Positions 1-11,196 of a DNA stretch of 64,000 bases are shown here, piece by piece; within the stretch, counting starts at the first letter, position 1, and the number at the start of each line of letters is the position of its first letter. The notes under the pieces are model-generated. The model saw only the letters and a program-made list of their open reading frames with translations, did no database searches and had not been told where the DNA came from. Source of the stretch: Siphonodentalium dalli (taxonomy: Eukaryota; Mollusca; Scaphopoda; Gadilida; Siphonodentaliidae); NCBI GenBank assembly GCA_032622095.1, contig CP136065.1, positions 215,740,151-215,804,150 on the forward strand. Direction: 5' to 3'. The translations under genes were made by a program, and so were the position numbers.

Positions 1-223
1 CACAAACTAAGTATAATAGTAGCAGAAGTTCAAAGATATAGTATAGCTAAAACCAGCTTTCACAATTAACCAAAAATACCGTTATACTGCACCATCACAT
101 GTCATTATCGTAGTCATTATTATATTAACACAAATTTATAAACTAACTGATCTCTCAAATGTCCATATTCAGTAATCCCAATTAATGAATCCCTATCCCA
201 TACCTGGATCTGAACATAACAAT

Positions 224-529
224 ATAAAGATGCAGAATCGGAATTAATGCTCGCAAGTTACTATTGCCTTGACTTCGGGGGTAAAAAATATTTGATTCGA
301 GGGACCCACCCATTAAAGCTCAGAGTGCCAAATTGCGGATGAAGATGGATAACTCTAAAATCAAGTGGCTTGTTCGTGTCAGATATTTGACAAACCGGCA
401 AAATTTCGTTGAACAAAATGTTGATAAATAACAGGTTTTGGGCAAGTTTATACTATAGTTGACTGTGGTTAGAATTATTTTTGCGCAAGTAATCGATTTT
501 GATAACTGAAGCGGCATTTAAAACATGTT

Positions 530-588
<59 letters not shown>

Positions 589-635
589 GGAATCTGATGA
601 TATGGGGACTATCGAATCGGATTGAGTACCTTTAA
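224..635. mobile_element. TTAA-type MITE, AGGTACTCAATC family, with (GTT)n
   Basis: Runs from ATAAAGATGCAGAATCGG to ATCGGATTGAGTACCTTTAA (TTAA at 632-635). Internal landmarks shared with other copies are CTTCGGGGGTAAAAAATA, GATTCGAG, AAGCTCAGAGTG, GATGGATAACTCTAAAATC and TATACTATAGTTGACTGTGG. It carries a 20-unit GTT microsatellite at 530-589. The paralogous site on the right (about 52094-52104) reads AAAAATTTAAACACTG and lacks the element, so the insertion boundaries are supported. Confidence 0.8.
530..589 (+). repeat. (GTT)20 microsatellite
   Basis: About 60 bp of uninterrupted GTT within a MITE. Another copy of the family (18396-18410) has only GTTGTTGTA at the matching position, so this is an expansion of a short seed. 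On the minus strand it would read poly-asparagine in one frame, but no gene supports that. Confidence 0.95.
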
Positions 636-729
636 ACATTGTTGTAATTGGATGGGGAGAGATGCCATCTAAGTTGTTATGCCAATTGTACATGAATTAT
701 ACAATAAAATGTGATTAATCCAAACTAAC

Positions 730-860
730 CTGGAAGGCACTTGACTGCATAGCAGCGAGTAGAATGCGGAGGGGTAATTTAGCTTTGTAGGACCTGTGAG
801 ACCATAAGCGATGGCATCCTGCTGTTACTCCCACAGTCGAATAAAGGTACATGAAGAAAG
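730..860 (-). CDS. SCD: Desaturase copy B, coding exon 2 (first histidine box), partial gene
   Basis: Paralogue of the exon at 52206-52336, also 131 bp, with conserved acceptor (CTG at 861-863 on the plus strand) and GTTAG donor (725-729). It encodes a block equivalent to residues 73-116 of copy A, including VGVTAGCHRLWSHRSYKAKL and the HRLWSH box. Against copy A it has several conservative replacements (for example ITS to YST near the start, K to R after WSH, AV to AA near the end) and no frame disruption. Because transcription runs leftward, exons 3 and 4 of copy B would lie beyond the left edge and cannot be inspected. Its upstream exon (2878-3093) is frameshifted, so copy B may be a pseudogene despite this intact exon. 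Confidence 0.85.
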
Positions 861-2877
861 CTGAAAATAGTAAAATAGCAATGCAATTGGGTTGAATGAA
901 GTCATACTCCTATACACCTGTCTCCTGCTATCCCTAACACTATCTTCTCCCTGTTTTTCCATCCCTAATTAAAATTTAGTTAGATATCTCCTAAAACCAT
1001 TATTTCAATCCCTTCCCGTCTGCAAAGTGGTCTCTGCGCTAAAAAAAAAAGGTAAGGAGTGTTGTATGCCTTGGGAAGAGTGATGATGAAGAGAATACAG
1101 TATTCACATAAATTTTGTTGCACAACATGTATACGGACAAATGCGGTCGGTGCCTTTTTTGGATTTTGCGTACCTGGCGGAACCGGCCGCAAGTTAGGGG
1201 TTAATAGTGTCGTTTCCGCTCAAGCGATCGACTTGGGGATTTGAACTTTGGTACATACAGGTTTATTCTGCACGACATTGCATGCCCCATATCCATCGGA
1301 CCCCTGTGGGAGGTGAGGTTGGCTTTTAGTAGGACCCAGTCTGAGATATGAATAACCAGATATTCACACAGAACATGATATGATATGATATGCAAAGGGC
1401 AGTCCAGCAACGCAAAACCGTCAGCTTATACATATTCTAATATATGCGTCTTATGCAGTCGGACAGTTATGGAATTACCCCACTGCTGTGATCTATTCGT
1501 TGGAAGATACTGCGCAATGTCTAAAGTCGGAACTTACATCTATAATGCACTACGTAGGTTAATCATCTGACCCATGAGCAGTGGCGCACACAACCAAATG
1601 ATCTTTCTTAAAATTACAGGCCACTTATATTACGTGATGCTTGGCTACATGGAGTCCGAGAATCTGCTTGTGCCGACACTCCGATGTGACACCCGTTCAA
1701 CGCGTTTATATGGCACAGCTCTGATAGGAAACTTGGGAGGTCATGGCATTATTTACATGTATATTAATGTACCCACATAGTGCATTTGTTCTTGTCCCCG
1801 AAGGTGAAAGTGCTCAAACATTCAAAATTCGATAAACATACAGCTATTCTTGACGAAGTTGTAAAACTCAGTCTCGGAAAATTTGAATTGGATTGAAGTC
1901 GCTTGGCAATACGATGTCAGTGTAAATGCCTATCAGAACTTTGTCAACGAAAGCAGGGTGGGGTTGACCAAGAGGTCAGCATTTCAAATATTTTACTATG
2001 ATTTAGTTCTTATGCATACCTTCGATTCTTATTAATGCCCTTTTATAAATTACGCCATAATAAATTTAAGTTGTGGTAATCGTTGCTCTTCGAACAACAT
2101 ATGTTGTGTTATTTGTCTTCAACAAAGTCACATGTTTTGTATCAATGAGTCCAATTGATATGCTAACTTTGGTAGCAATAGAACAAATCCCATAGCGCTG
2201 TTAAATTATATTTTGTATCTTCATGTAACTGGAGGTTTGGAATCCCAAATACATATTAAATAGCTTGTACGTTTAAACTTGTAGATGATTAAATTAAGTG
2301 AGCAACAATTTCATTGGTCATTTGAAGATCGTTCAACTTTCAAGTTTGAGTATTTTCGCGGCCATTTTGTTGCCATTTGTTAACAAATTCAACGTATATT
2401 CACTTGCATGGAGCGAGTTCAAAAAGACGCTATAAAATCTTGCAAACGGATACAATAAGAATTTCTGCCATATAAGATCCCATATACTGATCTTGATTGA
2501 TTCATTTACAAAAAAATATCGGGACTAGTGCTCATTTTGTACGGACGCCATTCCTGTTTAAAATGATATATGCCATGGATAGTATCATTTAGTGCATGCA
2601 GCCAAATTTTAGGTTATACCGGTACATGCGTTGCCAAAACACTCCACCATATATTTCTCAATTCGATGACCATCAAGATATAGCCCGAAAATAATTAATT
2701 TAGCATCGTGTCTTCAACTTGGACTTTTAGTATGTTGCAGCCAATATGTGCATGTTTCTAATGAAAAAGTTATAAACAATTATGTTTTGTCTATATATTA
2801 AGTTAGGTGTTATGTTGGGTATATTGACTGCACAATTTGTGAATTAGTATATCTGATAACATAATTTTTACACTTAC
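861..2877 (-). other. Intron between coding exons 1 and 2 of desaturase copy B
   Basis: GT-AG bounded interval of 2.0 kb. The right part (1890-2877) matches the copy A intron; 880-1885 does not and holds no recognisable gene. Short frames on both strands at 1059-1780 have no family features. A GTTCAAATCC-like box on the minus strand near 1237-1250 hints at a tRNA-derived repeat but no matching A box was found. Confidence 0.6.
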
Positions 2878-3093
2878 TCCACAACCATGTGAGAGGGTGT
2901 GCCCCCGGAATCAGTGAGATGGAGTAGAGTGATGCCCGTGTAACAGCACGAAGAGGAAGACATTCCTCCATACTATTTCCATCGGTGGCCGCTTCGGTCC
3001 GTGTGTCTCCTCTGTTATAATCGGTTCGACTACATCTCCTATCGTATTTTCATCTGATGGAGATACATCCTGAACTGTGTTTCGTGGTGGCAT
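2878..3093 (-). pseudogene. Desaturase copy B, coding exon 1 with a one-base deletion
   Basis: Aligned base for base with 55127-55343 from the ATG at 3091-3093 to the GTAAGT donor at 2872-2877, but 216 rather than 217 bp. The N-terminus (MPPRNTVQDVSPSDENTIGD and onward through IVWRNVFLFVLLHG) matches copy A. Then a run of four C in copy A (plus strand, near 55181-55187) is three C here (near 2932-2936). The frame shifts after LLHG, gives HHSTPSH and stops, removing the rest of the first membrane segment and all histidine boxes. The donor site is kept. Either copy B is a recent pseudogene or a homopolymer base is missing from the sequence. Confidence 0.82.
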
Positions 3094-3417
3094 ATTGCTG
3101 ATAATTTATCCAATCTTCTATAAAACTTCACACCTATATACCTACAAAATAAAGATATATATATAAAGTCTTAAAAGAAATATGTTTGTTCAACCTTTGT
3201 TTATTTATTTAATGGCAATTTCTTAATTTATTTACCAGCATCTGCATACAAGTATGCTTAAAGGACTCCTCAGCGTACCATTTCAATGAGCCCTCAAGGC
3301 AAGCACGCAGGGGTGACGCACATTTAATGTTCACCAACTTGAAGGACAGTGAAAATAAGAAGTGATTTATTCCACTGAGCCCGTGCCATATACCTTTAAA
3401 TATATATATATATATAT

Positions 3418-3492
3418 ATGTTTTGAAGGTCGGTATTTGGCGATCAAAAAGTCATGTTAATGGGCTGATTGTTTTGTGGTGTATATATAATA
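3418..3492. repeat. Segment inverted relative to 55527-55606
   Basis: TTTTGAAGGTCGGTATTTGG, CGATCAAAAAGTCATGTTAAT and TTGTTTTGTGGTGTATATAT are the complement of the sequence at 55527-55606. Both copies lie just upstream of a desaturase coding exon 1, but in opposite orientation. Confidence 0.75.
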
Positions 3493-3829
3493 CGGACAGG
3501 TCATCATAGTCGAAGGCTGAAATACTTCAACTTTTGTTATCGAGTCATCCTTAGGGTGCATTTACACTGATATAGAACTGTATACAGATATGTATGAAGT
3601 CACATGTCGCGCATTACTGTGATCACAATATGATTACTAATAGTGAACGCGCGCTGATCAGTACTCTGGTAATTGACAATTCACTACGAGTCGTTTCAGT
3701 TTAGGCCAGACATAAAAATGGATCTACCATCAGCAGACAACAGCGATTTGGTATGTGCCGGATGTATTTAAAGTGTATCCTTATACCACTTGATAATGGT
3801 TCGACACCATCTGGGCGGTGGCCGTTTTG

Positions 3830-4290
3830 GAACTGTATGGAATTGGTATCCACCCTACAACACCCTTTATTTGACAAAAATTTCCAACTCATGACAATTC
3901 CAATGACAATGTTGACCAAATGTAGGACAATATTGTATTATTAAATTAACTAGCAGTTTTTGACTGGCCACGGGGAGCGATCAGGACACAATCTTTCCAA
4001 GTGTCTGAAATTTTCCAACCTGACACCCGCCCCCATGATAAGGTTGGAAAATTTCCAGCTGATGGCCATTCCAGCCCAAAATTTTGATAAAAAAGTAGGA
4101 GATTATGCAAATATTGGTCCGAAAACAATAACCCCCCCCCCCCCCCCCAATAAAATGTTTGAAAATCAAACTACAAGATCATTTTCAACCTATTGTTGGT
4201 TTGGAAATTACAGCTAATGTCGTGTCAGGTATGAAATTTCCAACTGTTGAAAAGTTTGACCAAAGTTGCCACGTCCCTGTCCGTGTTCAA
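3830..4290. repeat. Dispersed TTGGAAATTTCC repeat, copy 1
   Basis: Contains GAAATTTTCCAACCT / AAGGTTGGAAAATTTCC as an inverted pair (4007-4055), a C17 tract (4132-4148) and GGTATGAAATTTCCAACTGT followed by GACCAAAGTTGCCACGTCCC. The same blocks occur in reverse at 18945-19290. Confidence 0.6.
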
Positions 4291-4672
4291 TATTAGAAAT
4301 ACACGGGTTGAATTAACAACGAAAACTAAAACACATTCGCCAAGCCCGAGTAACAATTAATCAAAACAGATTTGCCTGTCGCAGTGCTTCGGCGTTGACC
4401 GTGACGTATAGCGGACACGATTTCTGCTCACACGAACTAATACCGTTTTCTTTCTGTGTGCATTTCTATATCAACCCGTTTACACTAGTCTGCAGTTCTA
4501 TAGCAATGTAAATGCACCCTAAGAGAGATAAATCATGAACGGGGTGTGAACCTAATCATCCTATGTTGGAATTTGTCGTCAAGTTTGCACGTACTAAGGG
4601 AACCAAGTGTCCGAATCAATTACATGCACGTGACTTCCACAGAAGGGACAACTCATTACATAGATCATGACA

Positions 4673-4918
4673 TTAAAGGTACTCAATCCTATCAATAATA
4701 CCACCTGATTTTAGAGTTATCCATCTTCATCCGCAATTTGTCCGTTTGACCACGTGTTTTCTGGGCCACATCTCGAGAAATTAACAAACTTCAAAAATCG
4801 ATATCTGATCACTCTGAGCTTTGATGGGTGGATTCCTCGACTCGAATCAAATATTTTTTACCCCCGAAGCCAAAGAAATAGTGATTTAGGAGTGTCTGAT
4901 CAGATTGGGTACCTTTAA
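4673..4918. mobile_element. TTAA-type MITE, AGGTACTCAATC family, short form
   Basis: TTAA at 4673-4676 and 4915-4918 with terminal inverted repeats AGGTACTCAATC and AGGTACCCAATC. The interior matches the family: ATTTTAGAGTTATCCATC, TCTCGAGAAATTAAC, ATCGATATCTGATCACTCTG and TTACCCCCGAAGCCAAAG. The right paralogue (around 62731) lacks it. Confidence 0.85.
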
Positions 4919-5099
4919 TCTCTGCTTTATCTGCGCCGTAGAGATCATATTCCACCAGTACAAATCCTGATAACTGCCTTATGTTCTGTCTCCGTTATGT
5001 ACTTTTGGGAGTGGGGTTATTTTGTTCCATGTACCTGTAGTTCTGACCCGTTCTGACCAAGGGGGTGGGTCGGAAAATATTTACAGGCACGTATGATGG

Positions 5100-6068
5100 G
5101 GTGTGTGGGTGGGTGTGTCTCGGATCCGAAAAGCAGTTTTTTCCATTTACCAATTTTTTTTTCCATTTCTGCCATTGAGTCTTATTTTGATGTGTTTTGA
5201 ACAGAAACAGGTCATATATAGTTAATAGCAATGCTATACTATATAGAAAGGTTATCAGAAGTTGGATCAGTTGCACAATGGCCAACAATAACCCAAATTC
5301 AACTTGATAGAACAAGAAACTGCGCTATTGGAAAAATAAAATTTAATCAGGATTCCATCTACTGATACAACAAAATAAGAATAACTATGCAGAACTAATC
5401 TGAAAATAAGCAATAAAATGAAAGCACACTTGACCATATGTGACATGGAAATAAAGATATAATAAATAATGGAATAAAATAGACTTTTGACAACGTAAAA
5501 CATAAAATCTTAACATATAAATTGAACGCCAGCCGGGCCAGCTTGAACAATTTCAAATTGTTTTCCAAGTTAATGTGGATCAGCTTGTAATGTTAATCAC
5601 AGTAACAAGATTTTATCGTCACTGTTATCGTGAGCAAAAAAGAAGTGAGATTGTGCTATCCATCCATATGTTATTCCCAATTATTACAAAGCCTATTACT
5701 TCAGGCAGTGGCTATACCAGCCTGCCAGTACACGCTATAACATGTTTCCTCAGTTCTGGTTTCTGAGAAGAAGAGTCATGAGGGTATATCATGGTTATGT
5801 TTGGTATTAGCATTATTCTTCAAACTGGGATGAACTGGGATGAACAGTTGTATTTCCACATGTGTTGATAAACAATTTGGTCCAAGCAATATAACACATA
5901 GCAAATATCAAAATATCAAATAATCTGAAATGTGTTGTACCATGTAGTCTGCAGAATACTCAAATGTGATTATGTGACTAGATCATGTGACTATATATTA
6001 TGAAAATGAATGTTAATAAAAACTTTGGCACTCTGCCTATCCCTAGAAATGTGATTATGTTGACACAT
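5100..6068. other. AT-rich non-coding stretch
   Basis: No gene, element or strong repeat recognised. Frames on the minus strand at 4995-5503 are hydrophobic, unrelated to known families and not preserved in the right paralogue. Confidence 0.5.
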
Positions 6069-6322
6069 TTCTTGATTAATGACAGGGTTAAATCTTCCGG
6101 CATGAAATCAAAGCTAGTAACGCATCACTCTTGCCACGTTCTAGTATTCAAAATAGGTCCATGCATACACGAAGTACTTTTATACACACTTGTTCCTGAT
6201 GATAACAATAGATACCGTCTGTCTCACTCACTTCTTTTTGCGAACCTATACTGGTGTACTCAATCAAGAGCTTTTAACAACATATAGAGTTGGTCTGGTG
6301 TTCGTGTACACTGTACCCTGTC

Positions 6323-6590
6323 TTAAAGATGGATAATCCGAATTAACGCTCCCAAATTACTTTTTCTTTGGCTTCGGGGGTAAAAAAAAAAAGATTCGAG
6401 TCGAGGAACCCGCCCATCAAACCTCAGAGTGATCAGATGTCGATTTTTGATAATACGGCCATATATGAATAACATGTTGATAAATATTATTGGGAAATTC
6501 TATACCATAGTTTACAGTGGTTAGCATTATTTTCTTGTAATTAACCGATTTTGATAACTAAAGCGTATGTTAAAGAAATGTTGTTGTTGC
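6323..6590 (+). mobile_element. TTAA-type MITE, AGGTACTCAATC family, 3' part lost
   Basis: Starts at TTAAAGATGGATAATCCG and follows the family through CTTCGGGGGTAAAA, CTCAGAGTGATCAGAT and TACCATAGTTTACAGTGG, then diverges into AT-rich DNA after about 6590. The right paralogue keeps an uninterrupted TTAA at 63764-63767, which is the empty target. Confidence 0.75.
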
Positions 6591-7514
6591 ATGTTTTTCT
6601 TACATTTTTAAACAATTTTTTATCATATTGTTAAAAAAAATTCTTTCATTCTATAACAATTTTTATAATTTTTTCTAATATTCTTTGACAATGTCACCAT
6701 TTTTTCTTACATTCTTTTAAAAAATTCATCATTTGTTTTTATCATTTCTTTATTTACATTCTTTAATATATATATTTTTTTTAATTTATCATTTCTTACA
6801 TTTTTTAACAATTAAAAAAATAATATAAAATTCGTTAGGTCAATGCATTCTCTTATATATGCGAGGCGACATATGGCTTACTCGCCTTTATAAGAGAATG
6901 CATTGGCACAGGGTTTTCGCCAAAAATCAGGATTTTGAAATTACTGGCATTCATAAGGTTTTAGATTATGTATACAGCTTTAACTGGACAAATAGTCAAA
7001 CATAAAACGCAAAACAGTGTCACAAAATATCAAAAAATAAGTTAAATGATTGGGTAAATACCTTTTTGATCCACGTACGTATTTCCGAGACAATCCCGAG
7101 TTCAGCGTGATATCGTTCGATTGGTGGTTTGAATCAGCATGTTTTACGGGCTCTTTTAACTGGTTCGAGAAGCGATCGCCAGTATACTTCTAGAGATCTG
7201 ATTGGTCCACGCGGTCTATACATAGAACAAATACGATACGCAATGTGTGGGTTTTCCCCTCATATCTAAAATCTATAAACAGAAAAATGAAGGTTCGCCT
7301 GCGAACTTTGATCGAATCGATAGGGAATTAAGACGTTTTGTTTACATGGAGTCACATTTAATTGTGGTATATCAATGAAATGTCAAAGGAGCAAGGATAA
7401 TTTGCTCTTCATTCCTATTTATAAACATGCTTCAAGGTGATATTTGGCCAATCGACTTTGCTCAGAAATGAAACATCGATAACAGAATACAACAAACACA
7501 CTCATTGGTATATC
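6591..7514. other. AT-rich non-coding stretch with one palindrome
   Basis: Long TTTTT/ACATT low-complexity DNA (6590-6835), the palindrome at 6839-6906, then unique-looking sequence. Nothing coding seen. Confidence 0.5.
6839..6906. repeat. 69-bp palindrome, degenerate copy
   Basis: Same palindrome as in the TTAA MITEs (CAATGCATTCTCTTATATAT, GCGAGGCGAC, and the complementary arm) followed by GGCACAGGG. One arm has several substitutions around the centre (GGCTTACTCGCCTT). No TTAA-flanked TIR was found around it, so its host element is decayed. Confidence 0.85.
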
Positions 7515-7690
7515 GACGACTGCATGGCGTGTAACCGTCGTGTTCGATGTCGAATAAACAGGGGCAGCGGCAATATGGGTGCCACCCCTCTGATGCTGCG
7601 TGTAACCGTCGTGTTCTTTTTCAGCTGATATGTCGAACAAACGGGGGATGCAGCGGCAATATGGGTGACGCTCCTCCGATGGCGGCACAT
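7515..7690 (+). repeat. Two-unit tandem duplication of about 90 bp
   Basis: GCGTGTAACCGTCGTGTTC, ATGTCGAAYAAAC and GCAGCGGCAATATGGGTG occur twice in order, about 92 bp apart. The frames that translate across it on both strands look random. Confidence 0.65.
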
Positions 7691-7869
7691 AACAACTATA
7701 ACAACCGCCAATTCAAGCAAGAAACTACTTGAAATTTATTTGAATACTGACCTTTCCAACACACCTTTAAAGTGATGCTAAACACTCAAGTAGGGTGATC
7801 AAATAGAAAGCAGTTATATTTTACAAATATTATATCCAAATTGACAACACACACCGTCATTCTTATAGA

Positions 7870-8141
7870 TTAAAGGTACTCAATCTGATCAGAGGGTCCT
7901 ATATTACTATTTCTTTGGCTTCGGGGGTAAAAAATATTTGTTTCGAGTCGAGGAACCCTCACATCAAAGCTCAGAGTGATCAGATATCGATTTTTGAAAT
8001 TCGTTAATTTCTCGAGATCTGGGACACTAATTTTGTCTGCCTCGTGCTCAAACAGACAAATTGCGGGTGTAAGATGGATAACTCTAAAATCAAGTGGTTA
8101 GTTATTTACAATAATAACCACTTGATTTTAGAGTTATCCAT
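7870..8141. mobile_element. AGGTACTCAATC-family MITE ending in a hairpin
   Basis: Begins at TTAAAGGTACTCAATCTG (TTAA 7870-7873) and continues through the common interior. It ends in an inverted repeat at 8072-8141 in which GATGGATAACTCTAAAATCA and its complement flank a short spacer. The second end differs from the TIR of the 4673 copy, indicating an alternative terminal structure or two fused copies. Confidence 0.7.
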
Positions 8142-8450
8142 CGGATTTTGGCTTTGATTTGGATAAAACTTTACGTCCGGGAAAACTTATATTCTGTCAA
8201 AAACTAGCAAAGTCATTCAAATTTTCCAGTTTTCATAGCCCCCCCCCCCCCCCACAAACACAGAAGTGATAAAACGCTCTTCATTCTCACCATACTATAG
8301 GATCAGAAGAAGAAGAAGGAACGCCCTTTATTCTAACATGTTGAAGAAAAATCGGTACCCGATTCTATAAATTCTCCCTAATGAAAAAATACAATATATA
8401 TAATATTACCATAGTATATATACCATATTGTATTGCTATGGTCTATAGAC

Positions 8451-8600
8451 AGAACGACACAAGTGTGTGAACTGGATAGCGTTATTGCACGAGTTTGTTG
8501 TGACGCGATGGTAAAACGAGAACCGGAGGTTCGAGTTTTACCTCGCGGCACGACAAACTCGTGCAATAACGTTAACATGTTCACACAATTGTGTTGTTCT
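8451..8600. repeat. 150-bp hairpin element
   Basis: Outer arms AGAACGACACAAGTGTGTGA and TTCACACAATTGTGTTGTTCT are imperfect; inner arms CGTTATTGCACGAGTTTGT and complement are perfect; the centre is GGTAAAACGAG AACCGGAGGTTC GAGTTTTACC. The frames listed by translation on both strands across it are reflections of each other. Confidence 0.85.
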
Positions 8601-9913
8601 ATGTTTATTGCACACTCTGAAGATTGCAGCTTGTAACATACTAACATTTAGGTCGATACTGTTGTATTTAATTGAACAAACGTGTACTTAATGTAGAATA
8701 TACCCCATAATTTAGCGAAGACATTTTCTGTTAAAGTTGACGTCGCCAGTGACGTTGTTGACGTAATAGGTTTGTATTGTTCAAGAACAATACACATTTT
8801 TGTTATTGAACGTTTTGAAATCTGCTGTATTTTTAGTCCGTGTGCCAATTCTCATAAAGCCTCTAGTTTAGAAGTTGGATGCACCCCCTCCCCTCCAACA
8901 AAGGTTTTTATATATCAAATTAAAGGTCATTATATGACGCATCCGATTTTGCTTGTTGCCCGCTTCAGAATTTGTCCCAAAGTAGATTTTAGAACAATGC
9001 CTGCGGTTAAAAAGTGAACAAGACATCGTTTATATTAATTATAGATCACCATAAAACAACATGTGATACAACACTGGACAAATGTATACGCTAGTTCGAA
9101 AAAATGCGATCAATATTTTGAAATTGCGACAAATTGCTTGGATTTTGAAAAATAGTGTCACATGTAATCGGCTATAACTTGTGTAACACATGGGCTATTG
9201 ATGGGCAACATATCTAAAAAAAATTCTCCATGTGGGAATGAACTTAACCCCACCCCCTAAAATATAATTTTCTTAGAAAAATTAATTGTATAGTTTACAC
9301 TTAGAATGCCGTATGCAAAGAAGGCTTTATGGGCATACAACGAAACCAAGTAGAGACTGGTGAAGGGGAATTATAAACAACCTTGTCCGAACGTGTTCTA
9401 AGATGAAAATTTTGGGGAAAATTATGAAAAATGGTAATTTTTACGAATTTCTCAAACTTTTACAACATTGTGATTAAATTTTGATAGGGGTATGGAAAAA
9501 TAACAATATATATAATTCAACTGGTTACATATTTCTACCAAAGGCTGATGAGTGAGACTCACGTTTACGGGGAGTTATTTTCTTATTTTGTGGCGCATTT
9601 TGTGACACTAGACACAAATGACAATATATATACAGCTTCGAACACTTCATATTTGATAATTGTTTTTAGATGGCGTCCAGAATGGCCACCAACATCGAAG
9701 ACACTTACCGACACAAACTTAACTGGGTTCGTCATATGGGGATAAGGAATTGTTAATTAGGAAATGCATTCACTGGTGCTCCTCAACAAACTAAAGAACT
9801 CTAATATCTTGTCTCAACTCATGTATTGTGATGAGTAATTCATTGACGAAAATGCCCAATAACTGTGCTCGTCCTCAGAGTAGCCATTTAATTCAAAATT
9901 GGCACTACTTCGG

Positions 9914-10159
9914 TTATTTCATGCAGATATCCTCACATTTCATACACCAGTACATCCTGACATGTCGGCGGCCAAATAACAACAATTCACATGAATCATT
10001 GTAGCCAATTGCAAATCGCAGTACATGTAGTTCCATAACTGTATTTGGATAGTGATGAAGTGTCATCGATGCGTTGTTGATGTGTAGGACTTTTGGGACA
10101 CTCACGCAGCGACCACCGATGGCCGTCATGGAAAACCAATCCCATATAATCCCATCCAC
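9914..10159 (-). pseudogene. Conserved frame X of long-TIR element L
   Basis: Minus-strand counterpart of 61125-61307, 81 codons from an ATG at 10157-10159. Common part: RFAIGYNDSCELL, FGRRHVRMYW and MKCEDICM. Relative to R it has two extra residues (HV) and one extra L. Whether either copy is expressed cannot be judged. Confidence 0.35.
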
Positions 10160-10959
10160 CCATATATCTCATGCACGGTAACTATGTTTCTATACCGGTA
10201 CTTCTGTTGCGGGCTCATTTTAGCCAGACATTGAGGGAGACAAGCAGAACTCACATGGCTTGATTATATATTAGCGCTGGGGACGGACCGGGCCACCGGG
10301 CGATCCGATACACTGCATGTCAAAAGGTTCAGTACTTTATAGGATTTTTGACTCTTTTTTAGCTGTTATGGTTCTGCCCAAATAGTGGGTATATATCTGG
10401 GTCAACTGAAATCATTTGGATTTGTTAACAATACGAAGATTATAATAGTAGCATGGCGTTGATATATGCTATGAACCCTCCGGGCATGAAAGCGACAATG
10501 AGAGTGGACTGACCAATCATGATTACGCCTGAATCCTGCTACATCATTGGTTATATATTCGTTCTTATGCACGCGCATCTGGGTGCTGACCATTCCCGCT
10601 CTGCGTCCAGGAGATAACAGTATTTACATGACACTCAAACGGGCAATAGGTAAAGCCCCTACCACACTCAGGCCGGCGCTTGCATTGCGCTGCAAAAGTA
10701 CCAAAGCGCCCACCTAAACGCACTAAGGTCTCCAAGAACCGATTGGTGACGCAGTGGACACTGGCTACGGCGGGCGAGGGTCCCCGTGGTCGCCCATAGG
10801 CATGCACAAAACAAGCGCAGAGGCTCTGTGTTCTGACCAAGGCGTAGTAAGCTTACTGCAGTTGCAGAGGAATTCTTGCTGCGACCACGAGTAGCTTGTA
10901 TCCGTCCTTGCTACGTCAATGGGGCGCTCATGTTGCTCACTTTGCGCTGTCAGAACGCC

Positions 10960-10991
10960 GCGCTTGTTTTGTGCATGCACAAAACAAGCGC
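10960..10991. repeat. 32-bp perfect palindrome
   Basis: GCGCTTGTTTTGTGCA followed by its exact complement. An identical palindrome is at 11165-11196, and a half copy at 10799-10818. Sits at the junction of the internal direct repeats of the GC-rich element. Confidence 0.95.
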
Positions 10992-11164
10992 AGAGTCTCG
11001 GCGTTCTGACCAAGGCGTAGTAAGCTTACTGCAGTTGCAGAGGAATTTTTGCTGCGACCACGAGTAGCTTGTATCCGTCCGTGCTACGTCAACGGGGCGC
11101 TCATGTCGTTCGCTTTGCGCTGTCGTGGCGATGGTACTGCGCCTGGTCAGAACGCCGAACCTCT

Positions 11165-11196
11165 GCGCTTGTTTTGTGCATGCACAAAACAAGCGC
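11165..11196. repeat. 32-bp perfect palindrome, second copy
   Basis: Identical in sequence to 10960-10991 and flanked by CTCT on the left and GGCG on the right. Confidence 0.95.

Larger units (their letters stand above)
1..3155. repeat. Left copy of a segmental duplication (desaturase copy B segment)
   Basis: Matches 51520-55410 in direct orientation. Colinear blocks are about 10-215 with 51530-51690, 636-880 with 52085-52365 (including the exon), 1890-2690 with 54053-54720, and 2700-3155 with 54930-55410 (including the exon). The central intron segment 880-1885 has no visible counterpart at 52370-54050. Introns and exons are kept in the same order and strand. Confidence 0.9.
4540..6315. repeat. 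Left flank blocks paralogous to 62600-63770
   Basis: Three colinear blocks match the right end of the window: 4540-4672 with 62606-62731, 4990-5060 with 62862-62930, and 6070-6322 with 63075-63763. The first two show few substitutions by eye. They extend the desaturase segmental duplication into the 5' flank of both gene copies; the right side has been expanded by the minisatellite and element R. Between the blocks I see no gene. Confidence 0.8.

Noticed and set aside
475-693. Poly-asparagine protein
   Set aside because: It is a GTT microsatellite inside a MITE, not a gene.
1170-1330. tRNA or tRNA-derived SINE on the minus strand
   Set aside because: Only a B-box-like GTTCAAATCC is visible; no cloverleaf, A box or tail could be built.
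4995-5060. Conserved peptide VRTGQN(Y/H)RYMEQNNPTPKST in both flanks
   Set aside because: The DNA is almost identical in the two paralogous blocks, so the shared peptide carries no independent evidence of coding.
7419-7732. Overlapping frames on both strands with histidine/cysteine-rich translations
   Set aside because: They arise from a two-unit tandem duplication and show no domain pattern.
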